Shown: positions 34,459 through 46,940, numbered from the stretch's first letter. The stretch: DNA of 64,000 bases from Cephalopachus bancanus (GCA_027257055.1 JAPVLO010000384.1:1488001-1552000), one strand, 5' to 3'. Program-made: numbers and translations. The notes: a model not told the origin generated them from the letters alone.

Positions 34459-35709
34459 AATAAACAGAATATTCCTTTATCAATGGTACTTTTAAAAAAA
34501 TTTTAAAGATGTTGGGTAAAATGTAGGGTTAGGTATACAATTGTTCATTATGCAGGTACTCTTGTTGATGAGGTATGTCCCTCTCTCCCCTGGCAGTTTT
34601 CCACTACTGCCAATCCCCTTCTTATAGTATTATGATAATTTTCCAAGGTCCACTTAGGAGTGAGAATATATGGTACTCTGTTCTTTGTTTCTGTGATAGA
34701 TCACTGAGTATGATCGACTCTGAATTCATCCAAGTTGCTGCGAAGTCCACATGTTTTTCCTTCTTTATGGCTGCATAATATGCCATTGTTTTTATACCAG
34801 ATTTTAAAAAATCCATTCCAGTTTCCATGAGCAGCATGGTTGGTTCCATGTTTTTGCTATTGTGAATAGAGCTTCAACAAACATGCATGTGCAAGTATCT
34901 TTTTTGTAGAATGATTTTAGTTCCTCTGGGTATATTCCCAATAGGGGAATTGCTGAATCATATGGAAGGTCAATTTCAAGTTCTTTCAGAAATCGCCACA
35001 CTGTTCTCCAAAGAGTTTGCACTAGTTTGCATCCCCACCAGCAGTGTAGAAGCATTCCTTTTTCTCCACAACCTCACCAGCATCTGTTGTTGTTTCTTTT
35101 ATTAATGATGACCATTCTTACTGGGGTTAGGTGATATCTCAATGTGGTTTTGATTTGCATTTCTTTGATGATGAGTAAGACTGAGTACTTTTTCACGTGT
35201 CTATTGGCTGTCCATATACCTTCTTTTGAGAAGTGTCTATCATGTCTTTTTCCCACTTTTTAAAGGGGCTGTTTGCTTTTTTCCTTTCAGTGCATTTGAG
35301 TTCCTTGTAGATCCTAGAAGTTAGGCCTTTGTTAGATACACAGTTGGAAATATTTTTTCCCATTCTTTGGGCTGTCTCCTTGCTCCTTTGATGGTTTCTT
35401 TTGCTTTGCAGAAGTTCATCAGTTTGATGAGGTTCCACTTGTCTATCTTATTTCTTATGGCATGAGCACTTAGGGTTTTGATCAGGAATTGGTTGCCAGT
35501 CCCAGTTTCCATAAGGGTGTCTCCTTCATTTTCTAAGATTCTTATAGTTTGAAGTTTTGCATTTAGGTCTTTGATCCATTTAGAGTTAGTTTTTGTGCAT
35601 GGTGATAGGAAGGAGTCCTGTTTCACTCCTCTCCATGTGATCAGCCGGTTTTCCCATCACCATTTACTGAATAGGTTCTCCTCTCCTCAGTGAATAACCA
35701 GAATACTTC
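34459..35709 (-). mobile_element. Antisense 5'-truncated L1
   Basis: Runs from the 3' tail near 34490 (GATGTTGGGTAAAATGTAGG) through the 3' UTR and ORF2 C-terminus, including the MEYHI-type [12 protein letters not shown] motif and a CWWGCKLVQ segment, to the 'AACCGGCTGATCACATGGAG' region at about 35692. Possible TSD AATAAaCAGAATAtT (34459-34473) and AATAAcCAGAATAcT (35693-35707). It overlaps the neighbour at 33028-34458 in L1 coordinates, so it is a separate insertion. Confidence 0.9.
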
Positions 35710-36905
35710 TAAAGAATTGAAGGGAGCATGAAATTATCAACCTCAGGATTTATGAAATAAGTGATTAAAATACTGCCATCCTAATCCAGCAATTACAAAA
35801 TGAACATTGATATAGAATTAAATAAAATACACCTATGTGCTTATGAAATGTTGATATGTAATAGAGTAGCATTTTAGATCATAAGAAAGTAAGAGTGATC
35901 AACACATGGAGTGTAAATAATAGTTATCTATATTTATAAATGTTAAATTGAACTTCCACCACACACAGAAATCAATTCCAGATGGATTAAATAATAAAAT
36001 TTCAAAAGTAAAGATTAAAAATGAAAGTAAATTTTTCTTAGATTTTTGAGGTAGAAAATATTTTTTAAACAAAATACAAAAATTAACTTAAAGAAAATAT
36101 TGATAATTGCTACAATTCAAAAAGTAAAAACATTTGTTTATTAGGACATAATCTGTATAAGTAAAAACATTATATAAATTAGAAGAGGATATTCTTCTTA
36201 CATACAAACAACAATATGTTAGTAACAAAAATATCTAAAGAACTTCTGCCAACCAATAAAGTACAAACAACTCAACAGAAGAATGGACAAAATGTATGCA
36301 AAAACATGTCATAGAAGAGGAAACACATATAGACAATACAAATATGAAGAGTTGCTCAGCATTCCTGAAGATCAGGAAAATGCAAAGTAAGATGACATTG
36401 AGATCAATTTTTGTACTAATTTGATAGGCAAAATTAAAAGGACTATCAAGAGATATTCTTGACAACATCAAGAGATATGTGTTCACCAGTTATCTTATCT
36501 CTTGTTGGTAGAAGTTTTAAATGGTGCAGCAAATTTTATAATTGGTTTGATATTATCCTTTAATGTTGATTAACCGTATACTTTTTGACACAAAAGAACC
36601 TATAGTCATGTATTCAAGAGAAAATCTGGCAAATATACAATGAGAGAACTATATCAGAATGCTCGATCACATATTTTACATTACTAAGAATCTGAAAGTA
36701 ATTCAGTTGCCCAGCAAAGGGAGAAAAGATTAGTGAACTCTTCACATAGTTTTCTGATATGACACCAAACAGGATATAAAATATTTAAAAGTTAACAGAT
36801 AATGATCTTGTTCTCTAAGGATTGTAACTTTACAGAAAGACAAAAAGTACAAAGTAATAACATTTAAATTATCTAATTTTGATGTTCTGAGTTATTTTCT
36901 CATGT
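35693..36905 (+). mobile_element. Ancient L1M ORF2 C-terminus and 3' UTR, right part
   Basis: Continuation of the L1M from 31850-33020: AATCAATTCCAGATGGATTA, CTCAACAGAAGAATGGACAA, AAATGCAAAGTAAGATGACA and CAGTTGCCCAGCAAAGGGAG follow the ORF2 C-terminal order of old L1s. The ORF at 36235-36486 is on the wrong strand and is a shadow. Confidence 0.78.
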
Positions 36906-36949
36906 CAAATTATTTTATATTAAATAAAATAATGTTCACACTTATGACC

Positions 36950-37055
36950 CTAATGTAATCCCCAAGAGCACCCAGAATGTGTCACCTAGAATAGTGTCCT
37001 GGAGCATGGTGAATGCCCAGTAAACATTTGGTGAATAAATAATCAATACTTTTAA
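36950..37055 (+). mobile_element. L2 LINE 3' terminus
   Basis: CACCTAGAATAGTGTCCTGG, AATGCCCAGTAAACATTTGG and TGAATAAATAA correspond to the 3' end of L2. Confidence 0.68.
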
Positions 37056-38774
37056 AATTGGTAAAGTTATGAATATCTAGAATACTTGCAAAACTTAAGG
37101 AGTATATGAAAATATGATTTATAAAGTATTAAAATGCTAAAAAAAATTTGCCCAAATAACTGCATTAGAGTTGCTATTGCAAACGACTATAAAACTACTG
37201 AAATCACTTTCCAATTGGTGAATATTAATATCATAAATAGCACTCATGAAATAGTGTCGATAACTAATAGTTATGACACAAGGTAGGTATTTCACTAGTA
37301 TAAAATATTAAGTAATATATAATGATCCACTAACTGCGTTATTGCAGTTTTTGTTTTTAATGAAACTTTTATTAGTACAAATACTAATTTATATTAAGTG
37401 ACATGTTCCTACATGTTATTATAAATGCTATGAATTTTGAGAGTTCCAAAAAGACTATGAAAAAATAATTGAAATGATCAGTAATAGAATATGGAAAGAC
37501 ATTATGAAAGAAAAATGTAAAATCTATTTGCATAAAACAAAAGACTTTTGGAAAAAATATAGAATACCAAAAAAATAGAGAAATGTGTTTCTGTTATACA
37601 TCAGAAGCGTTAGCTATAACTGATACATTTCACAAAAACAAAAAGACAAAAATTCTCAAGGAATCTACTAATTGCAAATCTAAGTATATGACTATGTCAT
37701 TTGACTATTAATTACTCTTTTTTTAAGCTTATTAAGCTCAAGTAAGAAATTCTAACTCACCAATAGGTTAAAAAAAATTGGAAAAGAATACTATTATTTG
37801 AGTATTTCAAATGACAAGAGAAATGACTAGAATCTTCTTATTTCATTCTATTTTGAAGCATTCTGCTTTTGTCTATGTTTTAAACTCTTTGGATCTAGAA
37901 GAAAAATGTATCTAAGAGTGGCAGTTTTTTTATGTAGTTCAGGTAAACACAAAGAAAGAGAGTCATGTTAAACAATAATATTAAACATTCATAATTACAA
38001 ACTGTTTTTTGAAATCTGATTTTGTGAAAACATTGCTAGAGAAAATAAGCTATATGTAAATGAGAAAAGTAATGCCATGTGGCCTTTGAATGCATGATTC
38101 AAGTTTTAGTGATGCGACGTCTAACATCAGTGAATCAGACAGACCACTTTATGAGCATGATTTTGGGAAATTTTCCATTTGGCAGGAATTGTAGCAAAAT
38201 TTGAATATTATGGCAAACATTTATGCAGAATACAAACAATGCCATCCAAAACTACAACACATTATTTTGAGTATGTAAAACAACTGAATAATTAACATAA
38301 TATAAACATGATTAAGAAAATAACTGAAAAAGTTAAGAATTGATGCTATCTAGTTGTATATACACACACGCACATACACATGTAACTCATCACATAAACT
38401 GTGTTGAATTGAGAATAATTGCTGTTTGATTTTAAAATTTCCAAAATGCATATATTTCAGATGACATATTCTTGTGTGAATTTGCTCAGTAGATGATAAA
38501 ATTGTAGAATAAATACTGATATTTTCAGTAGACTACTTGTAAAATCTGACTGTAACAGAAGATAATCCAAGGGACAAGTATAAAGCAATGTGCAGGGGGA
38601 AGAAAAGACTACAGCAGAAGATTTAACAATAGCACACACTTAGATCATTTTATATTGCTTGTTCTGTGAATGTTTAAACTTCTTAATGAAGAATGCAGCT
38701 AAAATCTCTTTTAGCACCATTGGTATGTTGCTACTATTATTGTTAAAGAACAATAAAACTATATTTCAGCTTCA
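37056..38774. other. AT-rich intergenic DNA
   Basis: No gene recognised. A short CA-rich tract at 38360-38385. Some stretches (37440-37570) could be very old L1 but cannot be assigned. Confidence 0.5.
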
Positions 38775-39049
38775 AAGACACATAAATTTTTTAAAAAATA
38801 TTTTTTACTATGATATTGTGGGCTACACTTAAGGGTTAGGTATACAAGTACGTTTCATTCAGGCACCCTTGTTGATAAGAGGTGTTTCCTCGTCCCCAGA
38901 CAGATATTTACTACCGTTAATCCCCTCTCACTCCCCACCCATAGTTTCCCACTACCGTCAGTCATTTTCTTATAGTATTACATTGGATGTTCAAGGCCCA
39001 CTATATAAGTGAGAATATGTTACACTCAGATCTTTGTTTCTGTGAGAGG

Positions 39050-42000
39050 TCACTCAGTATTATAGACTCTAGTTTCATCCAGGTTGCTGCAAAATTCATG
39101 ATTCTGTTCTTTTTTATGGCTGTGTAGTATTCCATCGTGTATATGTACCACATTTTTTAAATCCAGTCCTCTTTTGATGGGCAGCATGGTTGCTTCCAGG
39201 TTCTTGCTATTGTGAACAATGCTGCGATAAACATATGTGTGCAGGTATCTTTTTATAGAGTGATTTGAGTTCTTCAGGATATATTCCCAGTAGGGGATTT
39301 GCAGGGTCATATGGAAGGTTGATATTTGGAGTTTTAGGAATCGCCACACTGCTTTCCACAGAGGTTTCACTAGTTTACACTCCCACCAACAGTGGAGAAG
39401 TGTTCCCTTTTCTCCACACCCTCTCCAGCAGCTGTTATCTTTTGAGTTATTGATAATTGCCATTCTGACTGGAGTTAGGTGGTATCTTAGTGTGGTTTTG
39501 ATTTGCATCTCCCTGATGATTAGTGAGGTTGAACATTGCTTCATGTGTCTGTTGGCTGCTTGGATGTCTTCCTTTGTGAAGTGTCTGTTCATATCTTTTG
39601 TCCATTTTATATGGGGTTGTTTGTTTTTTTCTTTTCAGCACGTTTTAGTTACTTGTGGATCCAAGATGTTAAGCCTTTGTCAGACCTGGTGTTGGCAAAT
39701 ACTTTTTCCCAATCTGTAGGTTGTCTCCCTGCTCTCTTGATGGTTTCATTGGCTTTGCAGAAGCTTGTCAGTTTAATAAGGTCCCACTTGTCTATCTTCT
39801 CTCTTATGTCCTGTGGGTTTTGGATTTTGTTCAGTAATTGGATGCCAGTTCCGATTTCCATGAGGGTGTGTACACCATTTTCTAAAGTGCTGATGGTTTA
39901 AGGTTTTACATTTAGGTCTCTGACCGATTTGGAGTTAATTTTTGTGTATGGGGGTAGATAGGGGTCCTGTTTCAATCTTCTGCATGTGGTCAGCCAGTTT
40001 TCCCAGCACTAATTACTGAATAGGTTCACCTCTCCCCAGTGGTAGGTGGTGAAGGCTTTGTTGAAGATGAGTTGGTTGAGAAATTGAGATTTTGCTTCTG
40101 GAATCTCAGTTGTATTCCATTGATCTATATGCCTGCTCCTATACCAATACCAAGCTGTTTTGATGATTGTAGTTTTATAGTAAAGTTTGAAGTCTAGTAA
40201 TGTGATACCAGCTTTGTCTTTTTTGCTGAGGATTGTTCTGGCTATTCTTGGTCGTATGAATTCCTGTGTTTTTTTTTTTCTAGGTCTGAGAAGAATGTTG
40301 CTGGTAATTTTGGGTATTGCACTGAATTTATAGATTGCCTTAGGTAAGATGGACATCTGCACAACGTTGATTCTTCCAATCCATGAGCATGGGATATTTT
40401 CCCACTTGTTTGTGTCATCTTTGATTTCATGAGCAGTGTTTTGTAGTTTTCATTGTAAAGGTCTTTCATGCCTCTGGTTAGGAAGATGCCGAGGTATTTC
40501 TTTTCTTTTTTTTTTTTTTGTGGCTATTGTGAATAGATTGTGGTTTTTATTTGGGTTTCTGTTTGTTTATTATTGGTGTAAAGAAATGTGATTGTCTTTT
40601 GCACATTTATTTTATATCCTGAGACTTTGCCAAAGTCCTTTATCAGTGTAAGGAGGCTTTTGACAGATTCTCTTGGGTTTTCTAGATACACAACCATGTC
40701 ATCTGCAAAGAGCGATAACTTGATGTCCTCTTTTCCTATTTGGATACCCCTGATTGCCTTCTTTTCTCTGATTGCTCTAGCCAGGACTTCCAATACTATG
40801 TTGAACAGGAGGGGTGAGAGTGGGCATCCTTCTCTTGTTCCAGTTTTCAGGGGAAATGGTTCCAATTTTTGTCCATTTAGGAGTATGCTGGCTGTGGGTT
40901 TCTCGTAGACGGCTTTTACTATTTTGAGGTATGTTCCCCATATGCCTATATGTTTGAAGGTTTTTATCAAGAAGGGGTGCTGGATTTTATCAAAAGCTTT
41001 TACTGCATCTAATGACATAATCATGTGGTTTTTGTTTTGACATCTGTTGATGTATTTAAATACATTTATGGTTTTACAAATGTTGAACCAGCCTTGCATC
41101 CCAGGCATGAAGCCTACTTGGTCATGATGGATGATTTTTGAGATGTATTGTTGAATCTGGTTTGCTAGGATCTTGTTGAGAATTTTAGCATCTATGTTCA
41201 TCAAAGATATTGGCCTGTAGTTCTCTTTCTTTGTTGAATCTTTACCTGGCTTGGGTATCAATGTGATGTTGGCTTCGCAAAATGATTTGGGAAGAGTTCC
41301 ATCTTTTTCAATCGCCTGGAATACCTTCAGTAGGATTGGTATCAGCTCCTCCTTAAATGTCTTGTAGAATTCTGCTGGAAAGCCATCTGGACCAGGGGTT
41401 TTTTTTGTAGGTAGTTTTCTTATTATGTAGTCAATTTCCTTGATTGTTATTGGTCTATTTAGGGTCTCAATTTCTTCTTGTTCCAACCTAGGTAGGTTGT
41501 GTGATGTCAAAAAGTCCTCCATTTCCTTAAGGTTTTCAAATTTGTTTCCATACAAGTGTACGTAGAAGTCTCTAATGATCTTTTGTATTTCTTCAGGGTC
41601 AGATGTGACTTCATCTTTTGTGTTTCTGATTGTGCTTATTTGGATTTTTTCTCTTTTTTTCTTGGTCAATCTAGCTAGGGGACCATCGATCTTGTTTATC
41701 CTTTCGAAGAGCCAACTTTTTGTTTCATTAATTTCTTGTATTATCTTTTTGTCTTCTATGTCCTGGATTTGGGCTTTTATTTTGGTGATCTGGATTCTTC
41801 TGCTGAAATTAGGGTTTTTGTGGTCTTGCTTTTCCAGCTTGTTTAGGTGGCTTGTTAGGCTGTTAATTTGTATTCCTTCCATTTTCTTCATGTGTGTTTG
41901 CAGGGATATAAATTCCCTTCTTATTACAGCTTTTAAGGTGTCCGAGAGATTTTGTTAAGATGCTTCTTCATTTTCATTTGTTTCCAGGTATCTTTTGATC

Positions 42001-42807
42001 TCTGTTTTGTTTTCATCATTGACCCAGGAGTTGTTTAGCATCATGCTATTTAGCATCCATGTCTTTGTGGGTTTTGGGGGGGACTTTGTTGATGTTAATG
42101 TTTAATTTTAATTCCACTGTGGTCCGAGAAGGTGCATGGTAAAATTTCAGTCCTTTTCAATTTGCTTATGCTTGATTTATGGCCAATTATGTGGTCGATC
42201 TTAGAATACGTTCCATGCAGTGATGAGTAGAATGTATATTCTGTGGTCTTTGGATGGAGTGTTCTGTAGGTATCAATTAAGTTCATTTGGTCCAGAGTCA
42301 CATTGAGGTTCTGGATCTCGTTGCTGATTTTTTGTCCTATGATCTGTCTAGGGTTGTGAGTGGGGTATTAAAGTCCCCAGTTATGATGGTACTAGAGTCA
42401 ATATCTTTCTTTCATTTTCCTAGAAGTTGCTTTATGAAAGTTGGCGCACCTATGTTGGGTGCATATATGTTTAGGATAGATATTTCTTGTTGATGAGGTG
42501 AACCTTTTATCATTATGTAGTGGCCCTCTGTATCTTTTTAAATTTTTGATAGCTTAAATGGTATTTTGTCTGAAATTAGGATTGCGATTCCTCCTTTCTC
42601 TTGTGTTCCATTTGCCTGAAAATTTGTTTTCCATCCTCTTACTTTGAGTCTGTGTATGTCCTTTCTGGCGAGATGGGTCTCTTGAAGGCAGTATATTGTT
42701 CCCTGGTGATATTTTATTCATTTGGCCATTCTATGTCTTTTCAGTGGTGCGTTTAGTCCATTCATATTCAGGCTAATTATTGAAATGTGAGAGTTCATCC
42801 CTATCAT
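39050..42807 (-). pseudogene. L1-B ORF2 relic with a long open RT segment
   Basis: The start codon at 42807 opens MIGMNSHISIISLNMNG. A stop follows within the first 30 codons. The endonuclease keeps DHIIGHKSSI and an in-frame SDHSG motif (42095-42301). The largest ORF of the window, 455 codons at 41891-40524, covers linker and [10 protein letters not shown] (motif 1), [12 protein letters not shown] (motif A region), [11 protein letters not shown] (motif B) and an intact FADD at residues 395-398. It ends at a frameshift just before a T-run (40505-40519). The C-terminal 180 codons (39592-39050) retain the CX3CX7HX4C zinc-knuckle-like set (C55, C59, H67, C72). Stops and shifts elsewhere make the whole non-functional. 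Confidence 0.94.
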
Positions 42808-42954
42808 AGCGTTCTTATAGAGTTATTGTTCTTCCACTTGTTTTTTGTTGTTGTTCTTTGGCTTTGGGGTTAGTTCATGTATAGTCTATTCTTTTTCCAG
42901 TACTCTTGTGAAGAATGTTGTTCTTTTTTCCTTTTCTTCTGTGTTTAGTACTTT

Positions 42955-43770
42955 CTTAAGTGTTTCAAGTAGAGGTGGTTTGGTGGCAGCATAAGTTCTT
43001 AGGGATTGTACATCTGGGAAAGATTTTAATTCTCCCTCGCTGATGCAGCTTAGCCTGGCTGGGTAGGTTATTCTTGGCTGACATTGTTTATCTTTTAGGA
43101 CTTTGAAGATAGGGCTCCAAGCTCTCCTAGCCTGCAGGGTTTGTGTAGATAAATCTGCTGCTATTCTAATTGGTCATCCATGGTAGGTGATCTGGCCTTT
43201 TTCTCTTGCTGCCTTTAGGATTTTTTCTTTTATGCCTATTTTGTTTAGGCGAATTATTATGTGTCTAGGAGTTGGACTTCTCATTTGTTGTCTTGCAGGG
43301 GTTCTCTGAATCTCTTGTGTTTGAATTTTTGCATCACTGATTAGATAAGGGAAGTTTTCTTGAATGATCTCATGTAAAGTTTGTTCCAGTGTGGTCTCTG
43401 TCTCTCTTTCTGCCTCAGGAAGGCTAATTACTCTTAGGTTCGGTCTCTTGAAGCAATTGCTCATCTCTTGAAGATTTTGTTCTGTCTTTTTGAGCTTATT
43501 TTCTGTGTTTTTAAGAGTTTGAGTTAGTTCTATATTGTGGCCCTCAAGCTCTGAGATTCTTTCTTCTGCTTGGGTATTTCTGCTTTCCATGCTTATCACT
43601 TTGTTATTTATTTGATTCACAGTATACTTTATTACTGTTATCTCAGTTATCAGCTCCTTCCTAGTTTCTTTTTGTGTCTCCTTAATTCTTTTTAATCTCT
43701 CCATTAATGTCTTGATATCTAGGTTTATAGATTGAGACCCTTCATTCTGGGGGCTCTTCATTGTTTGCAT
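42955..43770 (-). pseudogene. L1-B ORF1 relic (ORF1p-type)
   Basis: 198 codons are open from the ATG at 43770 to a stop at 43174. Heptad-rich coiled coil (KTLMERLKRIKETQKETRKE, residues about 20-110), then an RRM-type middle (LPEAERETETTLEQTLHE) into the start of the C-terminal domain (KILKAAREKG). The rest of the CTD (43170-42955) continues out of the first frame. This is the most intact ORF1 here. ORF1p packages L1 RNA as a trimer; function is not expected with the break. Confidence 0.93.
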
Positions 43771-45201
43771 CTGAAGTCTGTTTTCTCATTGTCTGCCCTC
43801 CCAGGGGTTTGGGAGAGACCTATATTCTTCTTTTGGTTTTTCTTCATTTGTGTAGATTTTTCTCTCTCTCCCCCTTTCCCTCCCCTTCTTTAATTCTGTT
43901 TTTGAGGGAGGGTGGAGTTTCTTTTGTTTCACTTCTGCAATATTCTTTTCTTCCTTATGAGGGTCTTCTGGCTTTGTTCACTTTTGAGGTTGGAGTGTAG
44001 GCTGTGCACTGTACTTTTTGCAGTTTTGAGGTTTAGTTGATGGGAAAGCTGTGGTTCAGAATGTATATGCTGATTCTATCATCCACGAAGAGCTGTATGA
44101 GCACACTTGAACCTAGTTCCCTCTGCTTTACAATCTATCCGTACAGTAATATGTGGGCTTTGTCCCTAGATTAAAAAGGGGGTATAAAAGAGGAAAATAA
44201 ATAGAGAAGGGGGGGTCAATAGGAAGTGTGAAAGAGAAAAGAGCAAGAGGGAAAACAGACATACATACCAACTGTCAGGTGAGAAAGAGACACAAGGCTG
44301 GAGAGAAGTGAAGAAAGACAGTTAAGAAAGATTCCCTAAAGAATACTGATAGCTACACAGAGACATACCAATAAAATCATGAGACAGTGTAAGTCAGAAG
44401 GCAAACAGCAAAGGTGATCAAAACAGACAGTCAAAATGATAAAATCATAAGTCAAAATAAGAGATTAGACTAAAGTCACTTCAGCTCTGACCTCCAGTCT
44501 CTCCCCTTTGTTTTTTGTTGCAGGCAGCTAGATTTACTTGCAATTTGAGTTTGGCTGCCTGGGAGTTGCTTTTGTCTGATTCAGCATAGGGGTGGTGCTT
44601 TGTCTCCTGTTTAGCAAAGTTACCTTAGGTACCGAGGTGGGGCTGTTGATAGATGGGCGGGGCAATGGAAATCTCTGCCTGGAGAATGGCGGAGGCAGAT
44701 TCTCTTTCATAGATCCGTTTCTCTCTGCTTGTCTGGGTTCCCAAGCTTGAGGTCATGCGCTGAGTGCCTCAGCCAGGGTGGGCCCAGAACTCCAGAGCTC
44801 CAAAGCTCCAACGGGCAGGTGGTGGGTGGCAAGAGTGGCCCTGGGCCCCCCATAGGGTACTTCAGCGATGAATGGGATCGGTGTCTCTGAGGGGCGGGTG
44901 CCCAGAGCTTCCCTGAGTGACTGGCGGCTTGGTGCTGGGTGCTGAGTATGAGATGATGTAGCCAGGGGGGGATCTGAGACCCGAGACTCCCATACAGGCA
45001 AGAGTCATGTATGGTGGAACAGCCGCAGCAGGCGGCCGCAATATCCAGTCCTGCATGAGACCGAAGGTCCCAGGCCTCAGACCAGTGCAGCTGGTGGTGG
45101 GTTGAGGGATGGGGGAAGGAAAGTAAGAGTCTTTTTGGGAACTCACTTTCGGAGAATTTCACAAGTTCACCTATGCTGTTGCCATCTTACCGGAACTCCC
45201 C
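43771..45201 (-). promoter_or_regulatory. L1-B 5' UTR, CpG-rich internal promoter region
   Basis: About 1.4 kb upstream of ORF1. The 5' half (44640-45201) is GC- and CpG-rich, with many CG dinucleotides kept (GCAGGCGGCCGCAATATC area). At 45181-45188 GCCATCTT is the complement of an AAGATGGC YY1-type site next to the L1 start, as in primate L1 promoters. ORFs at 44707-45162 and neighbours are frames within this CpG-rich stretch, not genes. Confidence 0.8.
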
Positions 45202-45390
45202 TTTTTTGCCTTTTATCATTAGTTTTCACTAGTGGCCACATGGAAGACCACAAGAATTCCTCTGATGGCATCCCCTCACAGACCACTCGTGACATTCCTC
45301 AGTGGCTCATCTTTCTGTAGAATATTTGTGCTGCAGGGAGAGATTGCCATTCCTCTCTCCAAGTTCCAAAGCAGATGACTCTTAGACGTC
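45202..45390. other. Non-L1 segment inside the L1-B insertion
   Basis: About 190 bp between the L1-B 5' end and the right TSD copy, without L1 resemblance (GTGGCCACATGGAAGACCAC, ATTCCTCTGATGGCATCCCC). If the TSD is right, this is 5'-transduced or otherwise co-inserted DNA. Confidence 0.5.
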
Positions 45391-45406
45391 AAGAAACATA
45401 AATTTT

Positions 45407-45804
45407 AAACTGACAACAGATAAATGTTTTTCTACATGTGATATTTCTTAAAGAGGACTCTCTAAAGTTAAGAAAAACGCTATTTTTAAGGATAGGATTT
45501 GACTCATTATTTTTAACCAAGCATTAAAATATTAGGCTATGCTAATTGATTCTGATACGCTAGTTGAAGCAAATCGACATTTTGTTAACATTTCCCACAT
45601 TTTCATTGAAGTTGTTTTTTATTTTATCGAGTGTTGTGGTGTTTATGTGATCACTATACAATTGATTAGTTTTAATTTTGTGTTAAGTTACTTAAAAACC
45701 CACTACTAGTGTCTTTAAAACATTCTATCAAATCCCAGAAATATTATTTTGATCAATCCTTTAATTGATTGGATTTGGTTCTTTTATGTTGAGACCATCT
45801 GTGA
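45407..45804. other. Unique intergenic DNA
   Basis: AT-rich; no repeat or gene recognised. Confidence 0.5.
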
Positions 45805-46265
45805 TAGGCTGAATAAAATGGTCCTCCAAAGAGATCCACACTTTAATTCCCTGAATCTGTGAATGAATTACCTTGTGTGGTAAAAGGAAATTTGCACACG
45901 ATTAAGTTAAAAATTTGGAGATTATTCTGGATTATCCAAGTGAACCCAATGTAATTACAGGTGGCTTTATAAGCTAGAGGTAGAATTACAGTGTGGGAGA
46001 AGAGAATGTGATGTGACAAGAAGAGGTTAGAGTCAAATATCCAGAAGCCAAGCCATGCCAACAACGGAGAAGCTGGAAGATTTGAGAAACTGATTATCCT
46101 TTGAAACTCTCAAGGAAACAGCTCTACTGACACCTTGATTGTTGGCACATAAGACTCATTTTGCACTTCTGCCCTCTAGAACTATAAGAGAATAAATACT
46201 CTTGTATTGTTTTTGGCCATCACCTTTGTAGTAATTTGTTATAGTGAAATGAGCTAAATCAGTTA
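45805..46265 (+). mobile_element. MLT1 LTR (ERVL-MaLR), sense, near full length
   Basis: Clear MLT1 order: TGTGATAGGCTGAATAAAAT, AAAGAGATCCACACTTTAAT, GAGATTATTCTGGATTATCC, GTGAACCCAATGTAATTACA, TGACACCTTGATTGTTGGC, GAACTATAAGAGAATAAATA and the terminal GTAATTTGTTATAGTGAAAT. Solitary LTR with no internal region. AATAAA at about 46192 is its poly-A signal. Confidence 0.92.
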
Positions 46266-46299
46266 ATAAAATCAAATTGCTAGCAAAATAATCATATTA

Positions 46300-46940
46300 A
46301 CCAGCTTACTCCATTTTGTTGAAAACTTTCATCTTAGTTACCTGCCTGACCTAAGAATCAATGCCTATGTGTGATTACGGTAACGTTCCCATGACCGCAG
46401 ACCCCCAGCTTTGTCTCATTTGAGCAGGTTATGTTGACCATTGCCTGCTCACCATTACAGAACTCCTTCGTCATAAGCTCCATGTGATGGTATGCTTTGT
46501 TAACTGAAATCAAATGTTACGCTTTGACATTTTCATAGTTTGTTCTTATCTTCTGTTAGTGACCTAACCAAGGTGACTCCATTGTATAATGATTCTTCTT
46601 CCTTGTCTTTATGTAATTATCTTAAACTATATCTTAATGGCAGAATTCCAGGAACTTTTGGGGCACTGGTTATACCTTCCTGACATGAAATTAATCAAAG
46701 CTCACTAACTATCGAAGTTCCCATTTTGGTTGCCAAGTTGTTAGTTAACAGTTGCTATGGTCACTAAGTTGTTATGTAGCCAATGCTGCACATTTTACCC
46801 ATAAAAGTTTGTCACAAACTGCACCAATTTGTCAAGAGTTTTCCTTCCTACTTTTGACCCACGTGTTTAACAAATTCATGATTAATTAAACTCAACTTGC
46901 TGGTGTAGCTTCTTCTTGCTTACTCGGTCATGACAATAAC
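46300..46940 (+). mobile_element. Probable solitary retroviral LTR (ERV1-like)
   Basis: Starts near ACTCCATTTTGTTG and has an LTR-like body with TATA-like CCATAAAAG at about 46799 and a poly-A-signal-like AATTAAAC at about 46885, followed by GCTTCTTCTTGCTTACTCGG near the end. Higher complexity than the flanks. Family and exact termini not determined; no viral genes. Confidence 0.45.

Larger units (their letters stand above)
38775..45406 (-). mobile_element. L1-B: near-complete antisense LINE-1
   Basis: Minus-strand L1 with 5' end at about 45201 (GGGAGTTCCGGTAAGATGGC), 5' UTR, ORF1, ORF2, 3' UTR and tail near 38795; about 6.4 kb. TSD AAGAcACATAAATTTT (38775-38790) and AAGAaACATAAATTTT (45391-45406), 15 of 16 identical. 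The right TSD lies about 190 bp beyond the L1 5' end, so extra DNA is inside the insertion. Best preserved L1 of the window, though still mutated. Confidence 0.93.

Noticed and set aside
34459..35709. 33028-35692 as a single rearranged L1
   Set aside because: Both parts contain the same ORF2 segment (about 33067-33210 and 35545-35690) in the same orientation, so they are two copies.
44640..45201. CpG-rich stretch with several overlapping ORFs that looks like a CpG-island gene promoter
   Set aside because: It is the 5' UTR of antisense L1-B, lying directly upstream of ORF1 and ending at a canonical L1 start.
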